Origin: an uncultured Alphaproteobacteria bacterium
Lineage (GTDB): Bacteria > Pseudomonadota > Alphaproteobacteria > Micropepsales > Micropepsaceae
Reading direction: 5' to 3'
Length of the DNA stretch: 47,979 bases
Assembly (NCBI GenBank): GCA_903897605.1
Contig: CAIUCH010000043.1
Location: 1-47,979 of the forward strand
Numbering within the stretch: the first letter of the stretch is position 1; the number at the start of each line of letters is the position of its first letter. Positions 8,445 to 19,109 of this stretch are shown piece by piece. The translations under genes were made by a program, and so were the position numbers. The notes beneath the pieces are model-generated. The model was not told where the DNA came from. It did not search any database and saw nothing but the letters and a program-made list of their open reading frames with translations.

Positions 8445-10124
8445 TTGAAAAATACTCTTCTTCCCATCGCGGCACTGCTGCTCTTGGCGGGCTGCGCCAA
8501 CATGCAGGGATTCAAGCATCCCGCCAACACCGATGCCGACCGCGAGGCGAATGCCTTTTCGACCTATCTGTCGGCGCGCTTTGCCGCCGGTGAACATGAG
8601 ATGCCGCGGGCGGCACGATACTATGCTCAGAGCCTCAAGAACGATCCGGGCAACGCCAGCATCCTTTCGCTGGCTTTTTTCTACGCAACGACTTCGGGCA
8701 ATGTGGAAGGGTCCGGCAAATTCGCCACCCAGATCATAGCCCAGACGCCCGATGAACGTTCCGCGCGCCTTGCCCTGGCGGTGATTGCCTTCAAGCACAA
8801 GGATTTCGCCGAGGCGCGCAAAAACCTTTCGCTTTCGGCCAAAGGCCCGTTCCAGGCCTTGGTGGTGTCGCTGTTCGACGGCTGGGCCGCCGCCGCGGGC
8901 GGCGATGCCGCCGGCGCCATGGCCGATATGAAGCAACTTTCGGCCCAAAGCGGCGCCGAAGGCCTTGCCGCGTTTCACACCGCCCTGATTGCCGATTTTC
9001 TTGGCCGGCCTGAAGCAGAGGCCGATTACCAGAAAGCGATCCTGACCAACCGCGTCAGTCCGCGGGTGATCCAGGCCTATGGCGTTTTTCTGGAACGGGC
9101 CGGACGCGGCGCCGATGCACGGGCGGTTTATGATAAATTCCTCGGCGAAGGCGCGATCACGCCGATCGCCAAGGAAGGACTGGCGCGCATTGCCGCCGGC
9201 AAAAAGCCCGATCCCTTTATGCGCAATGCCGAGGATGGTGTGGCCGAAAGCCTGTTCGGCATGGCTGCGTCGCTCAACGACCGGCAGAGCGCCGATGTCT
9301 CAATTCTCTATCTGCGGATGGCGCTCTATCTGAGGCCGGACCTGGCACTCGCCAACCTGCTGCTGGCGGACCGTTTCGAGACCTTGGGCAAGTATGACGA
9401 TGCGGTTGCGATCTACCGCCAGATCGACAAATCCTCGCCCTATTACCGGATGGCGGCGACACAGGCCGCGATCGATGAATCGCGTCTCGACAAGAAATCC
9501 GTCGCGCTCGCCGATCTGCGCATACTGGCACAGGCATTTCCCGACGACACCGAAAACTGGATCGCGCTGGGGGACGCTTATCGCGATCAGAACGATCATG
9601 ACGCGGCGATCGAAGCCTATGATCATGCCGAAAAAACCATCGCCAAGCCCGACAAGCGCGATTGGCCGCTGTTCTATGCTCGCGCCATGTCGCAAGACGC
9701 CGCCAAGCATTGGGACAAGGCGGAAGCCGACATCAACATCGCCTTGAAATTGTCACCCGATCAGCCGGAGTTGCTCAATTACCTGGGTTATTCCTGGGTG
9801 GACCGCAACCAGCATATCGCCGAAGCCCTGGTGATGCTGGAGAAGGCGCGGCAGCTTCGGCCCTATGACGGTTATATCGTCGACAGTGTCGGCTGGGCCT
9901 ATTACCGGCTTGGCCGCTACGATGATGCGGCACGGACCTTGGAAGCCGCCGTGCTGCTGGTGCCCGGCGATCCCACGGTCAACAACCATCTGGGCGATGC
10001 CTTGTGGAAGGCTGGCCGCAGGATCGATGCCAGATTCCAATGGAATCATGCCCTGACCTTCAGCGCCGAAGGCAGCGAGAAGATCGAGATCGAGCAGAAG
10101 CTCAAGACCGGATTGACCGGATAA
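8445..10124 (+). CDS. TPR-repeat lipoprotein
   Basis: A 559-residue protein made mostly of tetratricopeptide repeats, expected to be lipid-anchored on the periplasmic side. The start is a TTG at 8445, chosen because GAGG (within the TGA stop of the previous gene) lies 6 bases upstream and because translation then opens with a textbook lipoprotein signal ending LLLLAGC, with Cys17 as the lipidation site. The frame extends upstream but that part overlaps the ETF-QO gene and has no signal. TPR units are clear in the C-terminal third (around DQPELLNYLGYSWVDRN and YDGYIVDSVGWAYYRLGRYD). The specific partner is unknown. Its TAA overlaps the ispE start by one base. Confidence 0.85.
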   Translation: MKNTLLPIAALLLLAGCANMQGFKHPANTDADREANAFSTYLSARFAAGEHEMPRAARYYAQSLKNDPGNASILSLAFFYATTSGNVEGSGKFATQIIAQTPDERSARLALAVIAFKHKDFAEARKNLSLSAKGPFQALVVSLFDGWAAAAGGDAAGAMADMKQLSAQSGAEGLAAFHTALIADFLGRPEAEADYQKAILTNRVSPRVIQAYGVFLERAGRGADARAVYDKFLGEGAITPIAKEGLARIAAGKKPDPFMRNAEDGVAESLFGMAASLNDRQSADVSILYLRMALYLRPDLALANLLLADRFETLGKYDDAVAIYRQIDKSSPYYRMAATQAAIDESRLDKKSVALADLRILAQAFPDDTENWIALGDAYRDQNDHDAAIEAYDHAEKTIAKPDKRDWPLFYARAMSQDAAKHWDKAEADINIALKLSPDQPELLNYLGYSWVDRNQHIAEALVMLEKARQLRPYDGYIVDSVGWAYYRLGRYDDAARTLEAAVLLVPGDPTVNNHLGDALWKAGRRIDARFQWNHALTFSAEGSEKIEIEQKLKTGLTG

Positions 10125-11053
10125 TGGCGGTGTCCGGTTTGGGCGGCGTGCAGCCGGCGAGCGCCAAGGTCAACCTGTTTCTGCATGCCGGTGCCAAACG
10201 CGCTGATGGCTTTCATCCCTTGCAAAGCCTGGCGGTCTTCACCGAATGCGGTGATCGGCTTGAAGCCGAAGACTCCGATAATCTTTCATTGTCGCTGCAG
10301 GGTCCTTTCGCATCGGCGCTGGCGGACGACGACAATTTGGTCTTGAAGGCCGCCAGGATGCTGGCGGACCGCGCCGGCCGGAATGTGGGCGCAAAATTGA
10401 CCCTCACCAAAAATCTCCCGGTCGCGTCGGGGATCGGCGGCGGCAGCGCCGATGCCGCAGCCGCGTTGCGGGCATTGGCAGGCCTTTGGCGGCTGGATCT
10501 GGACGAAGGCGCCTTGCGGGAAATCGCGGCGATGCTGGGCTCCGATATTCCCGTCTGCGTTTCCAGCGCACCCGCCTTCATGGAGGGGCGGGGGGAAATT
10601 CTGACACCGATTGCGGCTTTGCCGCGCCTGCCGCTGCTGCTGGTCAATCCCGGCGTGGCGGTGCCGACCAGGGATGTGTTTGCCATGCTCGTCGACCGGC
10701 ACGGCACGGATATGACGCTGCCTCGCGGACAGTTCAACGATCTGGCGGATTTGTTGCGGTTCCTGGAAATCACGGCGAACGATCTGGAAGCGCCGGCGAT
10801 CAAGCTGCAACCGGTGATCGGCGAGGTCTTGTCTGAATTGAGATCTCTGCCGGGCGCGCTTTTCACGCGGATGTCGGGATCGGGCGCAACCTGTTTTGCA
10901 CTGATGCCCGACGATGACGGTTGCAAACGGGCCGGGGCCTTTTTGAAAAAAAAGCATCCCGGCTGGTGGGTTCAGTCGACCTTCGTAGCGGAGACCGGTC
11001 TTGTGCACGAGGATCGCGGCCAGGACATCGGTCCCACCCCGGACGGGCTCTAG
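10124..11053 (+). CDS. ispE: 4-diphosphocytidyl-2-C-methyl-D-erythritol kinase
   Basis: A 309-residue GHMP-family kinase that phosphorylates CDP-methylerythritol in the non-mevalonate (MEP) isoprenoid pathway. The N-terminal substrate motif ASAKVNLFL (12-20) and the Gly-rich ATP loop PVASGIGGGSADAAAAL (99-115) are intact, and MSGSGATCFAL near the C-terminus is the third GHMP motif. It starts at the ATG in TAATG, overlapping the previous stop, so it is translationally coupled to the TPR lipoprotein. The last 25 or so residues after WWVQ are longer than usual. It converges with a polyprenyl synthase gene that uses products of the same pathway. Confidence 0.93.
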   Translation: MAVSGLGGVQPASAKVNLFLHAGAKRADGFHPLQSLAVFTECGDRLEAEDSDNLSLSLQGPFASALADDDNLVLKAARMLADRAGRNVGAKLTLTKNLPVASGIGGGSADAAAALRALAGLWRLDLDEGALREIAAMLGSDIPVCVSSAPAFMEGRGEILTPIAALPRLPLLLVNPGVAVPTRDVFAMLVDRHGTDMTLPRGQFNDLADLLRFLEITANDLEAPAIKLQPVIGEVLSELRSLPGALFTRMSGSGATCFALMPDDDGCKRAGAFLKKKHPGWWVQSTFVAETGLVHEDRGQDIGPTPDGL

Positions 11054-11131
11054 GAGCATCGGCCAGGAAAAGCGCGATCACGAGCGGCAGCGTGGTGACG
11101 TTTTCCGTCAGGCCGTCAGACCGAAATAAAT

Positions 11132-12148
11132 TCAGTGGGCGCGTTCGACGCAGAAATCCGCGATGTCCGACAGCGCGTGATGAATCTCGCTTTGCGGCAA
11201 TTCCGCCAACGCCGCTTTCGCGCGATCGGCATAGTCGCGGGCCCGGCGCATGGTTTCTTGAATGCTGCCGGTCTGTTCGACCAGGCTGATGGCATGATGC
11301 AGATCCGCCTCGGTCTGGTTGCCGGTCTCAATCACCCGCTGCCAGAAGGCGCGCGCGGGTTCATCGGCGCGGGCGAAGGACAAAATGATCGGCAAGGTCA
11401 TCTTGGCTTCACGGAAATCGTCGCCGACCGATTTGCCCATCAGCGCCTGGCGGCCGGAATAATCCAGCGCGTCATCCACCAGCTGGAAGGCGATGCCCAG
11501 ATTTTCGCCATAGGCGCGCATCGCCGTGACGAAATTGGCGCCGCGCGCCGCCAGCACCGCGCCACCTTCCGCCGCCGCGGAGAACAGGGCGGCAGTCTTG
11601 GCCGATACCACTTTCATGTAATGCGCTTCGCTGACGCCCAGATTGCGCGCCGAGCCCAGTTGCATGACCTCGCCCTCGGCGATTACCGCGCTGGCGCCGG
11701 AGAGAATGCCCAGGACGGTGAGATTGCCGGTCTCCACCATCAACTGGAAGGCGCGGGAGAACAGATAGTCGCCCACCAGCACGCTGGGCTTGTTGCCCCA
11801 CACCAGATTGGCCGAAACCTTGCCGCGCCGGAGCGTGCTTTCATCCACCACATCGTCATGCAAAAGCGTCGCGGTATGAATGAACTCTACCGCCGCCGCC
11901 AGGCGGACATGGCCCTCACCCTGATAACCACCGGCCTTGGCCGCCGCCAAGGTGAGCAGCGGGCGCAAGCGCTTGCCGCCCGAATCGATCAGATGCCGCG
12001 CCAGGTCCGGAATCAGCTCAACACTGGACGCCATGCCTTTGTGAATCAGCTTGTCGGCTGCCTTCATATCGGATGCGACCAGCGCATTGAGCCGCTCGAC
12101 CGGGGAAATCCCAGCCGGGCTCGAAATCGTGCGGTCCTGTGTCAGCAT
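11132..12148 (-). CDS. ispB: Long-chain polyprenyl diphosphate synthase
   Basis: A 338-residue trans-prenyltransferase that extends farnesyl diphosphate with isopentenyl diphosphate to make the ubiquinone side chain. The two Asp-rich motifs are DDVVD (98-102, in LLHDDVVDES) and DDALD (224-228, in QLVDDALDYS). The GGKRLRP motif lies at 57-63. Chain length (C40 or C50) cannot be read from sequence with confidence, so the symbol stands for the octaprenyl/decaprenyl class. It is divergent from the DUF2007 gene, an arrangement common in alphaproteobacteria. A short GCCCC/GGGGC hairpin (12159-12171) sits close to its ribosome-binding site. Confidence 0.9.
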   Translation of the reverse strand: MLTQDRTISSPAGISPVERLNALVASDMKAADKLIHKGMASSVELIPDLARHLIDSGGKRLRPLLTLAAAKAGGYQGEGHVRLAAAVEFIHTATLLHDDVVDESTLRRGKVSANLVWGNKPSVLVGDYLFSRAFQLMVETGNLTVLGILSGASAVIAEGEVMQLGSARNLGVSEAHYMKVVSAKTAALFSAAAEGGAVLAARGANFVTAMRAYGENLGIAFQLVDDALDYSGRQALMGKSVGDDFREAKMTLPIILSFARADEPARAFWQRVIETGNQTEADLHHAISLVEQTGSIQETMRRARDYADRAKAALAELPQSEIHHALSDIADFCVERAH

Positions 12149-12264
12149 GACAAATCCTGCCCCTCCGGGGCCGTATGAGCCGACATTAAGAACGACCCAT
12201 AAGCGGGGTCAAGCAACCGGACAGACTGTCGCGGCGGGGAGGGGTTTCGGTTTATACCCCTGTC

Positions 12265-12480
12265 ATGCGTGTGGTGCTGAAATCCAACAATCCCGTCGTT
12301 CTGAGCTATGCCTCGCATGTGCTTGAGGAATCCGGGATCAAGGCACTGGTCTTCGACACCCATGCCAGCATCATGGACGGAAGCATGGCCATGGTGCCGC
12401 GCCGTCTGATGGTGGCGGACGAGGATTTCAGCCGGGCCGAAAAGCTGCTGCGCGACGCAGTCCCCGAAGCGATGCCATGA
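12265..12480 (+). CDS. DUF2007 putative signal-transducing protein
   Basis: A 71-residue protein of the DUF2007 family, small soluble proteins with a PII-like or ferredoxin-like fold whose role is not established. The pattern fits: an N-terminal strand (VVLKSNNPVVLSYA), a helix containing LEESGIKA, and the final PRRLMVADEDFSRAEKLL segment. It stands between the divergent prenyl synthase and the methyltransferase, whose start overlaps its stop by four bases (ATGA), so it is co-translated with the methyltransferase. Confidence 0.85.
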   Translation: MRVVLKSNNPVVLSYASHVLEESGIKALVFDTHASIMDGSMAMVPRRLMVADEDFSRAEKLLRDAVPEAMP

Positions 12481-13196
12481 GCGAGGAGAGATTTCTTGGC
12501 GGAAGCCTCATCGTGCGTCAGCCGGAGAAAGGATTCCGCGCCGGTTTGGATGCGGTGATGCTGGCGGCGGCGGTGCCGCAGGGCGCCACCGCGCTGGAAT
12601 TGGGCGCGGGCGCGGGCACCGCTAGCCTGTGTCTGGCGGCGCGGCTTCCGGCGATTACAATTACCGGCATCGAGATCGATCCCGAACTGGTGCGTCTGGC
12701 CAATGGCAACGCCGCTGCCAATGCCATGCAGGAGCGGGTGCGCTTCGCGGCGGCCAACATCTTTGCCCTGCCGCTGGAATTCAAACGCGAATATGACTGC
12801 GTGTTGGCCAACCCGCCTTTTCATGGCGAAGGCCAGGCCTCACCCGATCCGGGCCGCGCCCGCGCCTTGATGGATGATGGGGCTCTCGGCGACTGGCTGG
12901 CGGCCGGACTGAAGCGCACGATTTCGGGCGGCACATTCACCGCGATCCTCCGCGCCGACCGCCTGAACGAGGCGCTGGCAGCGCTGCCTTTGACGGGCGT
13001 CAGCGTGCTGCCGCTTTGGCCCCGGACAGGTGAGGCGGCCCGTCGTGCGCTGGTCCAGGTCCGCAAATGTTCCAATGCCGCTTTCTGCCTGTTGCCCGGC
13101 CTGTCTTTGCATGACAATTCAGGGGCTTACACGCCGCAAGCGGATGCGATATTGCGCGGTCAGGCCGCGCTTGCCCTGGGGGTACCCCGTCTGTAG
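12477..13196 (+). CDS. TrmN6-like SAM-dependent methyltransferase
   Basis: A 239-residue class I methyltransferase. Motif I is ALELGAGAGT (39-48), the acidic motif II lies around GIEIDPE (64-70), and the catalytic N6-adenine-type NPPF is at 112-115. It resembles the tRNA1(Val) adenine-37 N6-methyltransferase (TrmN6/YfiC) and the related small-methyltransferase (COG4123) group. The exact RNA substrate is inferred from the family. It overlaps the DUF2007 gene and precedes glyQ by 30 bases, placing it among translation genes. Confidence 0.85.
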   Translation: MSEERFLGGSLIVRQPEKGFRAGLDAVMLAAAVPQGATALELGAGAGTASLCLAARLPAITITGIEIDPELVRLANGNAAANAMQERVRFAAANIFALPLEFKREYDCVLANPPFHGEGQASPDPGRARALMDDGALGDWLAAGLKRTISGGTFTAILRADRLNEALAALPLTGVSVLPLWPRTGEAARRALVQVRKCSNAAFCLLPGLSLHDNSGAYTPQADAILRGQAALALGVPRL

Positions 13197-13226
13197 GTTC
13201 CGGCCCATTCCGGAGAGCAGCGACTC

Positions 13227-14126
13227 GTGCCCAAACCGCCCAAGGCAAAGACTTTCCAGGACCTGATCCTGACCTTGCAGGATTTCTGGGCGTCCAAGGG
13301 CTGCCTGATCCTGCAGCCTTACGACAATGAGATGGGCGCGGGCACGTTTCATCCCGCCACGACCTTGCGGGCACTGGGACCGAACCCGTGGAAGGCGGCT
13401 TATGTGCAACCCTCGCGCCGGCCCAAGGATGGCCGCTATGGCGAGAACCCCAACCGGCTGCAGCATTACTATCAGTTCCAGGTGATCCTGAAGCCCGCGC
13501 CGGAAAATGTGCAGGAGCTTTACCTGGAGTCGGTGAAGGCGATCGGCCTCGATCCCGCGCTGCACGATATTCGTTTTGTCGAAGACGATTGGGAAAGTCC
13601 GACCCTGGGCGCCTGGGGTCTGGGATGGGAAGTGTGGTGTGACGGGATGGAGATCACCCAGTTCACCTATTTCCAGCAGGTGGGCGGAATCGATTGCGAT
13701 CCGGTGGCGGCCGAGATCACCTATGGCCTCGAACGCCTGGCCATGTATGTCCAGAATGTCGAGTTCGTTTACGACCTCGCTTTCAACGATCAGTTCCGCT
13801 ACGGCGAAGTTTTCTTTCAGAACGAACAGGAATTCTCGGCTTATAATTTCGAGCGGGCGGATACTGAAATTCTGTTCCGGCATTTCATCGATGCCGAAAG
13901 ACAGTGCCAGGAATTATTGGTCGGTAAAAAGTTAGCGCTGCCCGCTTATGACCAGTGCATCAAGGCCAGCCATGCCTTCAATCTGCTGGATGCGCGCGGC
14001 GTCATCAGCGTAACCGAACGCGCCGCCTATATCGCCCGCGTCCGGGCGCTGGCGAAAGCCTGCTGCGAAGCCTGGCTGCAAACGCCGATGGGCAAATACA
14101 AATCCCGCGACCAGGGGGGCCGCTGA
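13227..14126 (+). CDS. glyQ: Glycyl-tRNA synthetase alpha subunit
   Basis: A 299-residue catalytic subunit of the bacterial-type alpha2beta2 glycyl-tRNA synthetase, which charges tRNA-Gly. The family's opening ([17 protein letters not shown]) and the following [12 protein letters not shown] and [18 protein letters not shown] segments are highly conserved. Translation begins at a GTG at 13227 with GGAG about 11 bases upstream. The stop overlaps the glyS start by one base (TGATG), as expected for two subunits made in equal amounts. Confidence 0.97.
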   Translation: MPKPPKAKTFQDLILTLQDFWASKGCLILQPYDNEMGAGTFHPATTLRALGPNPWKAAYVQPSRRPKDGRYGENPNRLQHYYQFQVILKPAPENVQELYLESVKAIGLDPALHDIRFVEDDWESPTLGAWGLGWEVWCDGMEITQFTYFQQVGGIDCDPVAAEITYGLERLAMYVQNVEFVYDLAFNDQFRYGEVFFQNEQEFSAYNFERADTEILFRHFIDAERQCQELLVGKKLALPAYDQCIKASHAFNLLDARGVISVTERAAYIARVRALAKACCEAWLQTPMGKYKSRDQGGR

Positions 14127-16147
14127 TGCCCGATCTGTTGCTGGAACTGTTCAGCGAGGAAATCCCAGCCCGCATGCAGGCCGGCGCGGCGCGCGATCTG
14201 GATCGCCTGGTGGTCGGTGGGTTGTCGGATCGGGGCCTCCTGTTCGAAGGCATCAAGGCCTTTGCAGGGCCGCGCCGCCTGACTTTGGCGGTCAGCGGGC
14301 TGCCCGCGAAGCAAGCCGATGTGAAGGAAGAGCGCAAAGGCCCTCGCGTCGGCGCGCCGGAAAAAGCCATTGAAGGCTTTCTGCGTGGAGCCGGCGTCAC
14401 ACTGGATCAATGCCAGAAGCAGAATGACGGCAAGGGCGAGTTTTATGTCGCGGTGATCGAGCGCGAGGGCCGCGAGACCGCCGCCGTGCTGGCGGAGATC
14501 CTGCCGGAAGTGATGGCAAAATTGCCCTGGCCCAAAAGCATGCGCTGGAAACCGGGTGTGACGGCCCGCTGGGTGCGGCCGCTGCATTCCATTCTCTGCA
14601 CCTTTGACGGCGAGGTGGTGCCGTTCGGCTTTGCCGGCGTCTCCAGCGGGCGGCATACCTTGGGCCACCGTTTTCTGTCACCCGGCAAGATCGAAGTCCG
14701 GCGTTTCGATGACTATGCCGCCGCGCTGAAAAAGGCCCATGTGGTGCTGGAGGCGGAAGAACGCGCCGCCATAATTTTCGAAAACGTCAAGCAGGCGGCC
14801 TTCATTCATGGCCTGGATTTGATCTCGGACGAGGGACTGCTTGCGGAAGTCAGGGGCTTGGTGGAATGGCCAGTGGTGCTGATCGGCACCATTGAGGACC
14901 AGTTCATGGATTTGCCGCCGGAAATCCTGCAGACCTCGATGCGGACGCATCAGAAGTATTTCGCGTTGCGCGATCCAAAGACCGGGAAAATGGCCAACCG
15001 TTTTGCGTTGGTCGCCAACATGGTGGCGGAGGATGGCGGCAAGGAAATCGTGGCCGGTAATGAACGCGTTCTGCGGGCGCGCCTGTTCGACGCCAAATTC
15101 TTCTGGGACGAAGACCGCAAGCGCAGTCTGGAAAGCCGTGTCGCCGATCTCAAGGGTATCGTTTTTCACGCCAAACTCGGTACCCAATATGAACGGGTCG
15201 AGCGCATCGCCAAGCTGGCGGGTGAAATTGCCGCCAGGATTGGCGCCGATCCCAAAAAGGCGGAACGTGCGGCCAGGCTGGCCAAGGCCGATCTCACCTC
15301 GGGCGTAGTGGGTGAGTTTCCCGAACTGCAAGGCGTGATGGGCCGCTACTACGCACTGCACGACAAGGAAGATGCGGATGTCGCCGACGCCATACGCGAT
15401 CACTACAAGCCAGTCGGCCCCTCCGACGCCGTGCCATCAGGCAAGACTTCGATAGCCGTGGCGCTTGCCGACAAGCTGGATGCTCTGACAGGATTTTTTG
15501 CGGCTGGCGAAAAACCAACCGGCTCCGGCGATCCATTCGCGCTCCGCCGCGCCGCGTTGGGCGTCATCCGTATTCTGTTGGAAAACAAGTTAAGGCTGCC
15601 GCTCGCGCTTTCGGATGAATTGCTTTCCTTCATCGCGGATCGCTTGAAAGTCGCGCTGCGTGAAAAAGGCATCCGCCACGACCTCATCGATGCCGTATTC
15701 GCGCTGGGTGGCGAAGACGATCTGGTGCGGCTGGTGGCGCGGGTCGAGGCGCTGCAGGCGTTTCTCAAGACCGATGACGGGGTCAATCTGCTGGCTGGCT
15801 ACAAGCGTGCCGCCAATATCCTCAAGGCGGAAGAGAAAAAGGACGGCAAGATCTTCTCGGGCAAAATCGATGAGAACAAATTAACGGACCCGGCGGAAAA
15901 GACTTTGTTCGCTGTGCTCCAAACGGCAAAGGGTCAAATCTCTGCGGCCCTGCAAAAGGAAGATTTTGCCGCCGCCATGCGCCAAATGGCGGGGTTGCGC
16001 GTTCCGGTGGATGGGTTTTTTGAAAATGTGAAGGTCAATGCCGAAGATGCCAAGATCCGGGAGAACCGATTGCATCTTCTTGCCGCCCTTCGCGGTGTGA
16101 TTCATCAAATCGGAGACTTCTCCAAAATTGAAGGTGGTTCGGTATGA
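14126..16147 (+). CDS. glyS: Glycyl-tRNA synthetase beta subunit
   Basis: A 673-residue partner of GlyQ. It contributes tRNA recognition and an HD-like region, with a C-terminal anticodon-binding (DALR-like) domain. The start [17 protein letters not shown] is the family signature, which fixes the ATG at 14126 over the longer upstream open frame. The length is close to the usual 690. It overlaps glyQ by one base and ppdK by four (ATGA), so glyQ-glyS-ppdK are likely one operon. Confidence 0.97.
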   Translation: MPDLLLELFSEEIPARMQAGAARDLDRLVVGGLSDRGLLFEGIKAFAGPRRLTLAVSGLPAKQADVKEERKGPRVGAPEKAIEGFLRGAGVTLDQCQKQNDGKGEFYVAVIEREGRETAAVLAEILPEVMAKLPWPKSMRWKPGVTARWVRPLHSILCTFDGEVVPFGFAGVSSGRHTLGHRFLSPGKIEVRRFDDYAAALKKAHVVLEAEERAAIIFENVKQAAFIHGLDLISDEGLLAEVRGLVEWPVVLIGTIEDQFMDLPPEILQTSMRTHQKYFALRDPKTGKMANRFALVANMVAEDGGKEIVAGNERVLRARLFDAKFFWDEDRKRSLESRVADLKGIVFHAKLGTQYERVERIAKLAGEIAARIGADPKKAERAARLAKADLTSGVVGEFPELQGVMGRYYALHDKEDADVADAIRDHYKPVGPSDAVPSGKTSIAVALADKLDALTGFFAAGEKPTGSGDPFALRRAALGVIRILLENKLRLPLALSDELLSFIADRLKVALREKGIRHDLIDAVFALGGEDDLVRLVARVEALQAFLKTDDGVNLLAGYKRAANILKAEEKKDGKIFSGKIDENKLTDPAEKTLFAVLQTAKGQISAALQKEDFAAAMRQMAGLRVPVDGFFENVKVNAEDAKIRENRLHLLAALRGVIHQIGDFSKIEGGSV

Positions 16148-18819
16148 CGAAGTGGGTTTACGCATTCGGCGACGGCAAGGCGGAAGGCCAAGCCGGAATG
16201 AAGAACCTTCTGGGCGGCAAGGGCGCCAATCTGGCGGAGATGAGCAATCTCGGCCTGCCGGTGCCCCCGGGTTTCTCCATCACCACCGAAGTCTGCACCT
16301 ATTACTATGCCAACAAGGAAAATTATCCCGCCGAATTGAAGGACCAGGTCGCCGAGGCCTTGCGCCAGATCGGCTATCTCGCCCATGGCAATTTTGGCGA
16401 TCCCGAGAAGCCGCTGCTGGTTTCGGTGCGCTCGGGCGCCCGCGTTTCCATGCCCGGCATGATGGATACGGTGCTCAATCTGGGCCTCAACGCCGTCACC
16501 ACCGAAGGCCTCGCCCAGCTTACTGGCGATGCGCGCTTTGCCTATGACAGCTACCGCCGCTTCATCCAGATGTATTCCGACGTGGTGCTGGGCGTCGAAC
16601 ATGCCCTGTTCGAGGAGATCCTGGACGAGGAGAAGGATGCCAAGGGCGTCGAGCTGGACACCGATCTGGACGCCGACGATCTCAAACGCATCGCCGGCAA
16701 GTTCAAGCAGCGGGTCGAGAAAGAGCTGAACAAGCCCTTCCCGGAAAATGTGCAGGAGCAATTGTGGGGCGCCATCGGGGCGGTGTTCGGTTCCTGGCGC
16801 AGCCCGCGTGCCAATACCTATCGCAAACTGCACAACATCCCCGAAGACTGGGGCACAGCGGTGACCGTACAGGCGATGGTGTTCGGCAACCGGGGCGAGA
16901 CCTCGGCCACCGGCGTCGCCTTCACCCGCGATCCCGCCACCGGCGAGAAGCTGCTCTATGGCGAATTCCTCATCAATGCCCAGGGCGAAGACGTGGTCGC
17001 GGGCATCCGCACCCCGCAGCCCATTTCCAAAGTGGTGCGCGAGCGCCAGGGCGGCCGCAAACCCTCGATGGAAGAGGCGATGCCCAAGACCTTCGCCGAG
17101 CTGAAGGCCATCGGCGAAAGGCTGGAGCAGCATTACCGCGACATGCAGGACGTCGAATTCACGGTGCAGGAAGGCAAGCTCTTCATGCTCCAGACCCGCT
17201 CGGGCAAACGCACGGCGGAAGCGGCGTTGAAAGCGGCCGTGGACATGGTGGGCGAGGGCCTGATCGATCAGGACATGGCCGTCAGCCGCGTCGATCCCGC
17301 CGCGCTGGACCAGTTGCTGCATCCCACCCTCGATCCCGACGCCGCCAAGATCGAAATCGCGTCCGGCCTGGGCGCATCGCCCGGCGCCGCCACCGGCGAA
17401 GTCGTGTTCACCGCCGACGAAGCGGAAAAACTCGCCGCCGATCACCATGCGGTGATCCTGGTGCGCACTGAAACCAGCCCGGAAGACATTCACGGCATGC
17501 ATGCCGCCAAAGGCATTCTCACCGCGCGCGGTGGCATGACCAGCCACGCGGCCGTCGTGGCGCGCGGCATGGGGCGCCCTTGCGTTTCCGGAGCGGGCTC
17601 GCTGAAGATCGACATCGCCAAGGGGGAAATGACCGCCGGCGGCGTCACCATCAAACGCGGCGAGATCATTACCATCGATGGCGCGGCCGGCAAAGTTTAC
17701 AAAGGCGCCGTCAAGATGCGCCAGCCGGAACTGACCGGCGACTTCAGCACTTTGATGGCCTGGGCCGACAAAGTGCGCACTTTGAAAGTCCGCACCAACG
17801 CCGACACGCCGGCGGACGCCGCCACCGCCCGCAAGTTCGGCGCCGAGGGCATCGGTCTTTGCCGTACCGAGCACATGTTCTTTGAATCCGACCGCATCAT
17901 CGCGGTGCGCCAGATGATCCTGGCGGACACGGAAAAGGAGCGCGAGGCCGCCCTGGCCAAGCTGCTGCCGATGCAGCGGGGGGATTTCGAGGCAATCTTC
18001 AAGGCGATGGCGGGCCTGCCGGTCACCATCCGCCTGCTGGACCCGCCCCTGCATGAGTTCCTGCCCCATAAGCCGGCGGAGGTCGAAGAAGTCTCCAAGG
18101 CCAGCGGGGTTTCCGTGGAAAAGCTCCAAGCCCGGGCTGCCGCCCTGCATGAATCCAACCCCATGCTGGGCCATCGGGGCTGCCGGCTGGGTATTACCTA
18201 CCCGGAAATCTACGAAATGCAGGCCCGGGCCATCCTGGAGGCAGCCGCCAATGTCGTGGCTGCCGGGGGCAAGCCCGTCCAACTCGAGATCATGATCCCC
18301 CTGGTGGGGTTCAAGGCGGAATTGGACCGGCTTTCGGCCCGCATCGCCCAGGTGGCCGAGGACATCAAGACGGCCCGCGGTTCGGTGCCCGAATACATGA
18401 TCGGCACCATGATCGAATTGCCACGTGCCGCCTTGCGCGCGGCCGAGATTGCCGAGACCGCCGAATTCTTTTCCTTCGGCACCAACGATCTCACGCAAAC
18501 AACTTTGGGTCTGTCACGCGACGATGCCGGAATGTTTCTCAACGAGTATCTCAACAAGGGTGTGATCGCGCGCGATCCTTTCGTCACGATCGATGTCGAA
18601 GGCGTTGGTGAGCTGATCCGCATCGCGACAACGCGCGGCCGTCAGACGCGCAACAGTCTCAAGCTCGGCATTTGCGGCGAACATGGCGGCGATCCGGACT
18701 CCATCCGCTTCTGCCATGACACCGGTTTGGATTACGTCTCATGCTCTCCATTCCGCGTGCCGGTGGCGCGCCTGGCTGCGGCACAAGCAGCTCTTGCTCA
18801 ACGTGGTAAAAAAGCCTGA
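16144..18819 (+). CDS. ppdK: Pyruvate, phosphate dikinase
   Basis: An 891-residue enzyme that interconverts pyruvate, ATP and phosphate with phosphoenolpyruvate, AMP and pyrophosphate. The N-terminal ATP-grasp domain begins [21 protein letters not shown], the phospho-carrier His is His468 in [13 protein letters not shown], and the C-terminal PEP/pyruvate domain has the catalytic Cys844 in GICGEHGG. The length and residue spacing match the clostridial and rhizobial enzymes. The regulatory protein (PDRP) is not next to it. It is translationally coupled to glyS, a neighbourhood seen in other alphaproteobacteria, though a functional link is not obvious. A 10-bp stem-loop follows the stop. Confidence 0.96.
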   Translation: MTKWVYAFGDGKAEGQAGMKNLLGGKGANLAEMSNLGLPVPPGFSITTEVCTYYYANKENYPAELKDQVAEALRQIGYLAHGNFGDPEKPLLVSVRSGARVSMPGMMDTVLNLGLNAVTTEGLAQLTGDARFAYDSYRRFIQMYSDVVLGVEHALFEEILDEEKDAKGVELDTDLDADDLKRIAGKFKQRVEKELNKPFPENVQEQLWGAIGAVFGSWRSPRANTYRKLHNIPEDWGTAVTVQAMVFGNRGETSATGVAFTRDPATGEKLLYGEFLINAQGEDVVAGIRTPQPISKVVRERQGGRKPSMEEAMPKTFAELKAIGERLEQHYRDMQDVEFTVQEGKLFMLQTRSGKRTAEAALKAAVDMVGEGLIDQDMAVSRVDPAALDQLLHPTLDPDAAKIEIASGLGASPGAATGEVVFTADEAEKLAADHHAVILVRTETSPEDIHGMHAAKGILTARGGMTSHAAVVARGMGRPCVSGAGSLKIDIAKGEMTAGGVTIKRGEIITIDGAAGKVYKGAVKMRQPELTGDFSTLMAWADKVRTLKVRTNADTPADAATARKFGAEGIGLCRTEHMFFESDRIIAVRQMILADTEKEREAALAKLLPMQRGDFEAIFKAMAGLPVTIRLLDPPLHEFLPHKPAEVEEVSKASGVSVEKLQARAAALHESNPMLGHRGCRLGITYPEIYEMQARAILEAAANVVAAGGKPVQLEIMIPLVGFKAELDRLSARIAQVAEDIKTARGSVPEYMIGTMIELPRAALRAAEIAETAEFFSFGTNDLTQTTLGLSRDDAGMFLNEYLNKGVIARDPFVTIDVEGVGELIRIATTRGRQTRNSLKLGICGEHGGDPDSIRFCHDTGLDYVSCSPFRVPVARLAAAQAALAQRGKKA

Positions 18820-18829
18820 CGCGTAACAG

Positions 18830-18854
18830 CCAAGAAAACATTGGGTTTTCTTGG
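18830..18854 (+). terminator. Stem-loop after ppdK, probable terminator
   Basis: A perfect 10-bp inverted repeat CCAAGAAAAC / GTTTTCTTGG with a 5-base loop starts 10 bases after the ppdK stop. There is no clean U-tract behind it (TTCATGAGC), so it may terminate weakly or protect the 3' end of the mRNA. It is AT-rich compared with its surroundings. Confidence 0.5.
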
Positions 18855-19109
18855 TTCATGAGCATGGTTCATGACGCCGTGTCAGATTTGTGAAAATTTT
18901 CATTTGACGATTCGGGCTTGCTTGATGCAAACCGCCGTGCCCGTGCGTGGACCATTCGGAACTTTTTGAGGACGTAGCGAAATCGAACCAGCCTAATCGA
19001 AATAGCAAACGCGATGCGATGCCATCAAGGGGCAAAGAAACGCGGGACGCGAAATAGACCAAGCCAGATAGACGAAGCGAAACCAAAAGCCGAAAGAGCC
19101 AGTTTTCCA

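Noticed and set aside
10863-11081. Minus-strand frame over the ispE C-terminus and the ispE/ispB gap
   Set aside because: Arg/Pro-rich sequence typical of antisense frames; no ribosome-binding site.
16105-18498. 797-codon open frame on the minus strand opposite ppdK
   Set aside because: It is a by-product of high GC and biased codon use in ppdK; the translation is Gly/His/Ala-rich without any family motif, and ppdK on the other strand is certain.
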